Source: Acidimicrobiia bacterium (GTDB lineage Bacteria > Actinomycetota > Acidimicrobiia > Acidimicrobiales > Bin134). From it: DNA of 38,329 nt. Every line of letters starts with the position of its first letter. Position 1 is the first letter of the stretch. The DNA is taken from positions 1 through 38,329 of the forward strand of contig JAJDYU010000083.1 in assembly GCA_022825005.1 (NCBI GenBank), in the 5' to 3' direction. The notes beneath the pieces are model-generated. The model had not been told where the DNA came from and searched no databases. It was given only the letters and a program-made list of their open reading frames with translations. This document shows, piece by piece, positions 1 to 6,057 of this stretch. The position numbers and the translations under genes were made by a program.

Positions 1-1
1 G

Positions 2-661
2 GTGTCCGGGCTGTGCGGTTCGGGAATCATCGAGGTGATTGCGGAGATGTTCCTCGTCGGGATCATCGACCACCGAGGTGTCATCGGCGGTGAGTTGGCC
101 GAGCGCAGCCCCCGCATCATCGCCGACGGTCGTACGTTTTCCTATGTGCTTCAAATCCAGCCGGTACCGCTGTTGGTGACCCAAAACGATGTGCGAGCAG
201 TTCAGTTGGCCAAGGCCGCGCTACGGGCCGGCATCGACCTGCTCTTCGAGCACGCCGGTGTCGCCGAGGTGGCCGACGTGAGGTTGGCCGGTGCGTTCGG
301 CGCCCACATCAGTCCGGTTCACGCCATGGTGCTGGGCTTGGTGCCCGACGGGCCGGTAGAGGGGGTCAAAGGGGTGGGGAACGCTTCGGGGGCGGGCGCG
401 GCCCGGATGCTGGTTTCGGGATCACAGCGGGCCGAAACCGAGCAAGCCGCCCGGGAAGTGGTCAAGATCGAGACCGCCACCGAGGCCCGTTTCCAGGAGT
501 TGTTCGTGGCCGCCATGTCGCTGCCCCATGAGACCGCCCCCACCCCCCACTTGATGCAAGCGGTGGATTTGCCATCGCGACCAACAACCGATAGCGAGAC
601 TGCCGGACCCAAGCGGCGCAGACCAACCCGCCGGCGGCATGCGACTCAGGAGCAGCGATGA
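2..661 (+). CDS. RACo-like corrinoid activation protein, C-terminal part (5' truncated)
   Basis: This is the 3' end of a gene entering from the left edge. The GTG at base 2 is probably an internal Val codon. The visible 219 residues match the C-terminal ASKHA ATPase domain of reductive activators of corrinoid proteins (RACo, DUF4445-type): the opening GLCGSGIIE, then TQNDVRAVQLAKAAL, LAGAFGAHI and VGNASGAGA are family-typical. Such proteins use ATP hydrolysis and an N-terminal [2Fe-2S] domain to re-reduce Co(II) corrinoid to Co(I); that N-terminal domain would lie outside the window. The last 30 or so residues are Arg-rich and look like an unstructured tail. The stop overlaps the next start in an ATGA at 658-661, so it is translationally coupled to the MttB-family gene, which supports a role in corrinoid methyl transfer. 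The family call is firm; the exact partner is inferred. Confidence 0.85.
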   Translation: MSGLCGSGIIEVIAEMFLVGIIDHRGVIGGELAERSPRIIADGRTFSYVLQIQPVPLLVTQNDVRAVQLAKAALRAGIDLLFEHAGVAEVADVRLAGAFGAHISPVHAMVLGLVPDGPVEGVKGVGNASGAGAARMLVSGSQRAETEQAAREVVKIETATEARFQELFVAAMSLPHETAPTPHLMQAVDLPSRPTTDSETAGPKRRRPTRRRHATQEQR

Positions 662-2193
662 GCGAGCGACAAGGAAGGCGGGGCGGCGGTCGGGCCGGCC
701 GCCAGGCGGCCCGGGCGGCCAGCCAGGTTTTGGCCGCCCCCGTGCTGGAGCGGCGCTTGGCGCCGGTGGAGATCATCGACGAGGCCGGCCTGGCTCAAAT
801 CGAGGAGAACGCCGAGACCATCCTGGCCGAGGTGGGCGTGGCCTTTCAGGACTTCCCCGAAGCTCTGGACCTGTGGCGGGACGCGGGTGCCGATGTCGAC
901 GGCGAGCTGGTGCGGTTCCCTCGGGGGCTGTGCCGCCAGATCGTGGCCGGTAGCGCCCCCGCCACCTACACCCAGCACGCCCGCAACCCCGAGCGCAGCG
1001 TGAGCATCGGCGGCAACACCACCGTGTTCGTCCCCAACTACGGCTCGCCATTCGTCACCGACCTGGACCAGGGCCGGCGCTACGCCACCCTGGCCGACTT
1101 CGAGAATGTGGTGAAGCTGGCCTACCGCCTCCCCCACCTGCACCACAGCGGCGGCACAGTTTGCGAACCGGTGGATGTGCCGGTGGAGGTGCGCCACCTC
1201 GACATGGTGTACGCCCACCTCCGCTACAGCGACAAGCCCTTCATGGGCTCGGTGACCAGCGCTGCCCGGGCCGCCGACTCGGTGGAGCTGGCCCGCATCG
1301 CCTTCGGCGGCGACCTGGCCGACCGCACGGTGATGACCTCGCTGATCAACGCCTCCTCCCCCATGCGCTGGGACGCCACCATGCTGGGCGCGGCCACCAC
1401 CTACGCCCGGGCCAACCAGGCCAGCATCATCAGCCCGTTCATCCTGGCCGGGGCCATGTCGCCGGTGACGGTGGCCGGCCTGTGCGCCCAAGCCCTGGCC
1501 GAGGCCCTGTCGGGCATGGCCTACCTGCAACTGGTGCGGCCCGGATCGCCCGTCGTCTTCGGCACGTTCGCCTCGTCGATGTCGATGGCCACCGGTGCTC
1601 CCACCTTCGGCACCCCTGAGGCCGCCCAGGCCATCTTCGTCATGGCCGCTTTGGCCCGGCGCTGCGGGGTGCCGTTCCGCTCCGGCGGCCAGCTCACCGC
1701 CTCCAAGGCCGCCGATGCCCAAGCGGCCTATGAGTCGGCCCAAACTCTGTTGCCCACCGTGCAGGCCGGGGTCAACTTCGTGCTCCACGCGGCGGGGTGG
1801 CTGGAGGGGGGCCTGACGCTCGGCTACGAGAAGCTCATAATGGACGCCGACCAACTAGGCGCCATGGAGGTCCACGCCCGGGGGGTGGACCTCAGCGACA
1901 ACGGCCAGGCCATGGAGGCGTTCCGCACCAACGCCCACGGCGACCACTTCTTGGGCAACGCCCACACCCTGGCCAACTTCGAAACCGCCTTCTGGCGCTC
2001 GGAAGTGGCCGACAACAACAGCTACGAGCAGTGGTCCGAGGAGGGCTCCCTCACCGCCGCCCAGAGGGCCAACACCCGCTGGAAAGAACTGCTGGCCGAC
2101 TACCAGCCGCCACCCATCGACGACGCCGTCAACGCCGAGCTGCAAGATTTCATCGCCCGCCGCAAGGCCGAGATCGCTAGCGAACCGGAGTAA
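658..2193 (+). CDS. MttB-family (non-pyrrolysine) corrinoid methyltransferase, copy 1
   Basis: A 511-residue member of the trimethylamine methyltransferase MttB superfamily. Characterised non-pyrrolysine members demethylate betaines (MtgB for glycine betaine, MtpB for proline betaine, MtcB for carnitine), moving a methyl group to a cognate corrinoid protein. The sequence runs through the full TIM-barrel length. It includes SGMAYLQLVRPGSPVVFG and SMATGAPTFGTPEA in the middle and NAHTLANFETAFW near the C-terminus. There is no in-frame amber codon, so it does not encode pyrrolysine, and trimethylamine itself is an unlikely substrate. The first ~20 residues are a basic Arg/Gly-rich tail also seen in copy 2. 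The ATG at 658 has an AGGAG sequence upstream and overlaps the RACo-like stop. The substrate cannot be read from sequence. Confidence 0.88.
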   Translation: MSERQGRRGGGRAGRQAARAASQVLAAPVLERRLAPVEIIDEAGLAQIEENAETILAEVGVAFQDFPEALDLWRDAGADVDGELVRFPRGLCRQIVAGSAPATYTQHARNPERSVSIGGNTTVFVPNYGSPFVTDLDQGRRYATLADFENVVKLAYRLPHLHHSGGTVCEPVDVPVEVRHLDMVYAHLRYSDKPFMGSVTSAARAADSVELARIAFGGDLADRTVMTSLINASSPMRWDATMLGAATTYARANQASIISPFILAGAMSPVTVAGLCAQALAEALSGMAYLQLVRPGSPVVFGTFASSMSMATGAPTFGTPEAAQAIFVMAALARRCGVPFRSGGQLTASKAADAQAAYESAQTLLPTVQAGVNFVLHAAGWLEGGLTLGYEKLIMDADQLGAMEVHARGVDLSDNGQAMEAFRTNAHGDHFLGNAHTLANFETAFWRSEVADNNSYEQWSEEGSLTAAQRANTRWKELLADYQPPPIDDAVNAELQDFIARRKAEIASEPE

Positions 2194-2223
2194 TGCCACG
2201 CCAGAGACCTGGGAGGTAAAGCC

Positions 2224-2649
2224 ATGGCCGAACAGTTGAGCGGGCGGTGCATGTGCGGGGCCGTGAGATACGTGATCGACGGGCCGGCCCGGGGGGTGTG
2301 GAACTGCCACTGCGACCGGTGTCGGCGCTGGACGGGGCACTTCACCGCCGCCACCAGCTGTCGCCGAGACCATCTTCGCCTGATCGCCGACGAGACGCTG
2401 GAGTGGTACCACCCCGAAGAATGGCCCGATGTGGCTTACGGCTTCTGTCGACGGTGCGGAAGCTCGCTGTTCTGGAAGGTAATTGCCCCGCCTCCCGGAG
2501 AGTCGGAGCGGAAACTGGACACCATTGAGATCTGGGCCGGATCTCTCGACCCTCCTACCGGGCTGTCCACCGAGCTGGTGATATACGCCGAGGACGCATC
2601 CGACTACCACACGCTCACTCCCGGAATCGAGACTCTGGACCGCGACTAG
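2224..2649 (+). CDS. GFA-family zinc protein (Gfa/CENP-V fold)
   Basis: A 141-residue protein of the glutathione-dependent formaldehyde-activating (GFA)/CENP-V family. The zinc-ligand pattern is complete: Cys9-x-Cys11, then Cys28-x-Cys30-x2-Cys33, then Cys75-x2-Cys78, with the usual CGAVRY after the first pair. It lies 30 bp after the MttB-family stop with a strong GGGAGGT ribosome site at about 2211-2217, so it is probably the last gene of the RACo/MttB operon. The family name comes from an enzyme proposed to speed glutathione-formaldehyde condensation, but most members have no proven activity. Its place beside a demethylation operon is compatible with handling one-carbon by-products, which is inference only. 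Confidence 0.85.
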   Translation: MAEQLSGRCMCGAVRYVIDGPARGVWNCHCDRCRRWTGHFTAATSCRRDHLRLIADETLEWYHPEEWPDVAYGFCRRCGSSLFWKVIAPPPGESERKLDTIEIWAGSLDPPTGLSTELVIYAEDASDYHTLTPGIETLDRD

Positions 2650-2671
2650 CAAGAAATACTTGAAAATCACC

Positions 2672-2688
2672 GTTCCGCATTGCGGAAC
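2672..2688. promoter_or_regulatory. 17-bp perfect palindrome, likely IclR operator O1
   Basis: GTTCCGCATTGCGGAAC is a perfect inverted repeat of two 8-base arms around a central T. It ends 29 bp before the iclR start, where it would cover the -35 region. A second copy with the same length and spacing and 14 of 17 bases identical lies at 8717-8733. IclR-family regulators bind short pseudo-palindromes of this size, often near their own gene. Autoregulation is inferred. Confidence 0.7.
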
Positions 2689-2705
2689 AGGACCGGTTTG
2701 CGGGG

Positions 2706-2717
2706 TATCCTGCGGAT
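2706..2717 (+). promoter_or_regulatory. -10 box of iclR, probable leaderless start
   Basis: TATCCT at 2706-2711 is followed by six bases and then the ATG at 2718. No Shine-Dalgarno sequence is present. The palindrome at 2672-2688 lies where the -35 element would be. Confidence 0.5.
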
Positions 2718-3461
2718 ATGGCGGTGCAGTCGGTTGAGCGGGCGTTTTTGCTGCTTCGAACGCTGGCCCAAGGGCCATTGGGAGTGACCGATCTAGCCGA
2801 GAAGGTGAAACTGCCCAAGAGCACCGTGGCCCGGCTGCTGGCCGCTCTGGAAGCCGAGAACGCCGTAACCCAAATGGAGGCCGGGGGGGCGTACCAGCTG
2901 GGCGACGGGCTGATCGACATAACCGGAGCGGCGTCGGGCACCCGCAACCTCATCACCGCAGCCCGGCCCCACTTGCTGGAGTTGACCGACGCGCTGCATG
3001 AGGTGGCCGGACTGTCGATCATCGACCACGGTCAGGCCTACTACCTGGACCAGACCCACATCTCCTCCGACATCCAAATCCGAGACTGGACCGGCGAATA
3101 TTCCCCGCTGCACGCGGTGGCCTCGGGGCTGGTCATGCTGGCCCACCTCCCCGCCGACCAGCAGGAGGAGTGCCTTGGCCAACCCCTTGAGGCCTGCACC
3201 CAGTGGACAGTGGTTGACCCCGATGCGATCCGAGATCGCCTCGCCCAAGTGCGCAGCCTGGGATATGCCTGGGTGTACGAGGAGTTCGTGGAAGATCTGA
3301 ACTCGGTGGCCGCCCCGGTGCTAAGCAAGGACGGCCATCCCCTGGCCGCACTCCACATTCAGGGCCCCGCCTTCCGCTTCCCCGACCCCGATCTGGCCCA
3401 CGACCACGGCCTGGCCGTCGCCGCCGCCGCCAATCGCCTCGCCTCCCAGCTCACCGCCTGA
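2718..3461 (+). CDS. IclR-family transcriptional regulator
   Basis: A 247-residue regulator with the IclR architecture. An N-terminal winged helix-turn-helix spans about residues 4-60 (SVERAFLLLRTLAQGPLGVT, then LPKSTVARLLAALE), and an IclR effector-binding domain fills about residues 75-245. The ATG at 2718 is chosen because it gives the normal N-terminus and lies 6 nt after a TATCCT box. The gene sits between the RACo/MttB/GFA operon and the ETF/DMGDH operon. Its upstream palindrome recurs in the divergent promoter between the DMGDH-like and MetF-like genes, so it is the best candidate local regulator of the methylamine/betaine genes. The inducer is unknown. Confidence 0.93.
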   Translation: MAVQSVERAFLLLRTLAQGPLGVTDLAEKVKLPKSTVARLLAALEAENAVTQMEAGGAYQLGDGLIDITGAASGTRNLITAARPHLLELTDALHEVAGLSIIDHGQAYYLDQTHISSDIQIRDWTGEYSPLHAVASGLVMLAHLPADQQEECLGQPLEACTQWTVVDPDAIRDRLAQVRSLGYAWVYEEFVEDLNSVAAPVLSKDGHPLAALHIQGPAFRFPDPDLAHDHGLAVAAAANRLASQLTA

Positions 3462-3503
3462 TCAAGCCGAATGCGGCCAACAGGGCGGGCCAGGTAACAT
3501 GTC

Positions 3504-3532
3504 TTGTCTAGTCAAGTTAATATGACTAGATT
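3504..3532 (+). promoter_or_regulatory. vapBC-type promoter with internal operator palindrome
   Basis: TTGTCT (3504-3509), a 17-bp spacer and TAGATT (3527-3532) form a plausible promoter; the start codon follows 6 nt later. Overlapping it is the inverted repeat CTAGTCA (3508-3514) / TGACTAG (3523-3529) with an 8-bp centre. A palindrome between -35 and -10 fits the autorepression usual for toxin-antitoxin operons. Confidence 0.6.
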
Positions 3533-3538
3533 GGTCAT

Positions 3539-3817
3539 ATGAGTTCGGTGTCGGTATCTGATTTGAAGGCGAACCTGTCCCGCTATCTGCGCGAGGTGCG
3601 CCGCGGCAGTGAGATCCAGGTTCTTGATAGAGGTAATCCGGTCGCCCGGCTGGTCCCACCGGCCATTATCGGCGACAGCCATAGAGAGCGGCTGATCAGC
3701 GCAGGAGTTTTGCGCCCGGGCCAAGGAGACTCGGCGGCGATCCTGGAAAAGCCGCCTCTAGAGCTGCCAACCAGCATCTCCGAGGCCCTAGATCAAGACC
3801 GTGCCGACCGCTTGTGA
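3539..3817 (+). CDS. Phd/YefM-type antitoxin
   Basis: A 92-residue antitoxin. The N-terminal half is the Phd/YefM DNA-binding fold: VSVSDLKANLSRYLREVRRG followed by a short strand ending in NPVARLVPP. The C-terminal half (about residues 48-92) is polar and less conserved, as expected for the toxin-neutralising region. The stop overlaps the toxin start in a GTGA at 3814-3817, typical of co-produced antitoxin and toxin. The promoter region carries a palindrome between the -35 and -10 boxes, consistent with autorepression by this protein. The pair sits between iclR and the ETF genes and shows no functional link to them. Confidence 0.88.
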   Translation: MSSVSVSDLKANLSRYLREVRRGSEIQVLDRGNPVARLVPPAIIGDSHRERLISAGVLRPGQGDSAAILEKPPLELPTSISEALDQDRADRL

Positions 3818-4242
3818 GGTACTGGGACGCTTCAGCGCTTGTCCCTCTGATCGTCTCGGAATCGGGCACCGACCTGGTCCGATCCTGGTTGGCTGACGAC
3901 AGCGCCATCGTGACCTGGGCGTGGACGCGTGTGGAGATCGCCAGTGCAATCGAGCGCCGGACTCGGGAAGGAGCGCTGTCGCGTCGGGACCGGCGACAGG
4001 TTCTCGAGCGGTTGGATTTCATTGCCAATACTTGGGATGAGGTCACCGAGATACTGGCTGTGAGGTCGCGTGCCAGCTTGCTTCTGGCCCGGCATCCCCT
4101 GAGGGCCGCTGATGCCGGACAGCTCGGTGCGGCCCTGATGGTCAACGAGCAGCTAGAAGGAGGGTCACTGCCCTTCATGTGCTTGGACCGCCGCCTGTCA
4201 GAAGCAGCCGAGCTCGAAGGGCTAGCAATCGCAGACGTGTGA
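3814..4242 (+). CDS. vapC: PIN-domain toxin (VapC-like)
   Basis: A 142-residue PIN-domain ribonuclease, the toxin partner of the preceding antitoxin. Expected acidic metal ligands are visible: Asp5 in YWDASAL, Glu41 in TRVEIASA, Asp100 in AADAGQL and Asp125 in CLDRRL. VapC toxins cleave specific RNAs, usually tRNA or rRNA, with Mg2+ or Mn2+. The GTG start at 3814 overlaps the antitoxin stop; a nearby TTG is a less likely alternative. The gene ends 46 bp before the convergent end of ETF alpha. That gap holds only a weak 5-bp stem (4261-4276) without a U tract, so no convincing terminator is called. Confidence 0.88.
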   Translation: MRYWDASALVPLIVSESGTDLVRSWLADDSAIVTWAWTRVEIASAIERRTREGALSRRDRRQVLERLDFIANTWDEVTEILAVRSRASLLLARHPLRAADAGQLGAALMVNEQLEGGSLPFMCLDRRLSEAAELEGLAIADV

Positions 4243-4288
4243 CCGCACCACCACCAAAAGGGCTGCCGAGCCAGCCGGTGGGCTGAAC

Positions 4289-5269
4289 TCAGGCGCGGCG
4301 GCGTTTTATCTCTTGGGTGATGGCGGGGATCACCTCGTGGAGGTCGGCGATGACGGCCCAGTCGGCTTTCACCACCATGTTGGCCTCGGGGTCGATGTTG
4401 ATGGCCAGGATGTGCTTGCTGGCCTTGGCGCCCACCCAGTGCTGGATGGCGCCGGAAATGCCCGAGGCGATGTAGATCTCGGGGGTGATGCGGGTGCCGG
4501 TCTGGCCCACCTGATCGGAGTGGGGGCGCCAGCCGTTGTTGGTCACCGCCCGGCTGCAACCCACCCGGCCGCCCAGCATGGCCGCCAACTCCTCCAGGGG
4601 GGCGAACGCCTCGGGCGATCCCACCCCCCGGCCGCCGCCGATGACCACCGGGGCGGTTGACAGGGTGACCCCGGCTTCGAGCACCACCCGGTCTTTGACC
4701 ACGGTGCGGGCCAGCGACGGGTCCAGGTCGACTTCTACCGCCTGGGCGACAGGCACAGCCGGGGCATCGGTCTGCTCGGCGGCCAGCGTGTGCAGGCCGC
4801 TGGTCAGCAGGGGCCGCTCGGAGACCAGACTGGCGTCCTCCAGCAGCGAGCCGCCCCATTGCTGGCGGGTTATGGTCCACTCCCCTGCCCCGCCATTGGG
4901 GTCTATTTCGAGGCAGTTGGCCACCATGGGCAGATCGAGCCGGGCTGCAACCTGGGCCATGATCTCGTTGCCCCGCTCGCTGCCTCCGGCCAGCACTGCC
5001 CTCGGATTCAATTGTCGAATCATTTCAGCTGCGGCTTCGCCCCAGGCCTCGGGGCCGAAGTCACTCAGCACCTCGTGGACGGCGGTGTAAACCGTCTCCG
5101 CCCCGAAGGCCCCGGCCTCGGCCACCAGCTCGGCGTCGTTGGCGCCGATCAGCGCGGCATGCAGCGGCAACCCCATCTGGGCGGCCAGCCCCCGCCCGAA
5201 GGTAAGCGCCTCCCGGGCGGCCTCGTCCATGGCGCCCCGGTCGTGCTCCAACACCACGAGCAGCATCAC
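4289..5269 (-). CDS. etfA: Electron transfer flavoprotein, alpha subunit
   Basis: A 326-residue ETF alpha subunit. The N-terminal domain (about 1-185) has the ETF alpha/beta fold. The C-terminal FAD domain carries the family motifs GGRGVGSPEAF, QVGQTGTRITPEIYIASGIS and GAIQHWVGAKASKHILAINI. It forms the FAD-binding heterodimer with ETF beta and moves electrons from flavin dehydrogenases to ETF:quinone oxidoreductase. The start is GTG at 5269 or ATG at 5266; both overlap the beta-subunit stop (GTGATG), so translation is coupled. It is the last gene of the DMGDH-like/etfB/etfA operon, which makes the upstream flavoprotein its most likely electron donor. The acyl-CoA dehydrogenases nearby could also use it. 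Confidence 0.96.
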   Translation of the reverse strand: MMLLVVLEHDRGAMDEAAREALTFGRGLAAQMGLPLHAALIGANDAELVAEAGAFGAETVYTAVHEVLSDFGPEAWGEAAAEMIRQLNPRAVLAGGSERGNEIMAQVAARLDLPMVANCLEIDPNGGAGEWTITRQQWGGSLLEDASLVSERPLLTSGLHTLAAEQTDAPAVPVAQAVEVDLDPSLARTVVKDRVVLEAGVTLSTAPVVIGGGRGVGSPEAFAPLEELAAMLGGRVGCSRAVTNNGWRPHSDQVGQTGTRITPEIYIASGISGAIQHWVGAKASKHILAINIDPEANMVVKADWAVIADLHEVIPAITQEIKRRRA

Positions 5270-6042
5270 ACCACTCCCAGTTCTTCCAGCACGTCCACCA
5301 CGGCCGAAGCCGCCTCGGGGCTATTCCCCAGGATCACCGTCTCGGTGACCGTCTCCCTCGGCCGGTGCAATCTCACCAGCGACTGCCCGCCGGGTTCGGC
5401 GTCGGAGGCCTGCTCGGCAATCTCCAGCTTCTTGGACGCCAACCGACCTCGCATGGTGGGGTACCGGGGCAGGTTGATGCCCTCTTTGACACCGACCGCG
5501 GCGGGCATGGGCAGCTCGTACACCTCAAATCCGCCGTCGATCTCCCTGCGGGCCCGAACCACGCCGTCGCCAGCGTCGGCATCCACTTCGATGCCCTTGA
5601 TGCCGTTGACGATGGGACGACCCAGGGCGTAGGCCACCCGCACGCCCACTTGGAAGCCCCCCGAGTCGGCCGACTCATTGCCGAATACCAACAGGTCGAA
5701 GGGGCCGTCAGCCGCCTCCAAGCCCCGGATAGCATCGGTGAGCGCAACTGCGGTGCGTTGTGGGTCCCAAGCCGAGCCGTCGGTGGCCACTAGCACGCCG
5801 TGGTGGGCGCCCACCGATGCCGCATAGCGCAGCTGATCGGCCGCCTCGGGCGGCCCCAGCGTCAGCACGGTTACCTCGCCACCGTGGCGCTCGGTGATCT
5901 GCACCGCTTCCTCCACCCCACACTCCTCGTGGGGGCTGGTGGCGAAGCCCAGATGGGAGGCGTCCACCGCCAGCCCATCGTCGGTCACGTTGATCTTGGC
6001 CCCCGGGGCCGGCACCCGCTTCACGCAGCACAAGATCCTCAT
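5266..6042 (-). CDS. etfB: Electron transfer flavoprotein, beta subunit
   Basis: A 258-residue ETF beta subunit with the N-terminal MRILCCVKRVPAPGAK, the AMP-binding region GNESADSGGFQVGVRVAYAL, and PMPAAVGVKEGINLPRYPTM toward the C-terminus. It partners ETF alpha to accept electrons from flavin dehydrogenases. ATG at 6042 is preferred over a TTG two codons upstream because it gives the standard N-terminus. A TGAGGAAG ribosome site, overlapping the stop of the DMGDH-like gene, sits at proper distance. The tight order flavoprotein-etfB-etfA suggests a dedicated pair, as dimethylglycine and sarcosine dehydrogenases of mitochondria are known to use ETF. Confidence 0.96.
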   Translation of the reverse strand: MRILCCVKRVPAPGAKINVTDDGLAVDASHLGFATSPHEECGVEEAVQITERHGGEVTVLTLGPPEAADQLRYAASVGAHHGVLVATDGSAWDPQRTAVALTDAIRGLEAADGPFDLLVFGNESADSGGFQVGVRVAYALGRPIVNGIKGIEVDADAGDGVVRARREIDGGFEVYELPMPAAVGVKEGINLPRYPTMRGRLASKKLEIAEQASDAEPGGQSLVRLHRPRETVTETVILGNSPEAASAVVDVLEELGVV

Positions 6043-6057
6043 GGCCAATTCGCTTCC

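Noticed and set aside
4261..4276. Stem GGCTG-ccgagc-CAGCC between vapC and etfA as a terminator
   Set aside because: It has only five base pairs and no following U tract on either strand.
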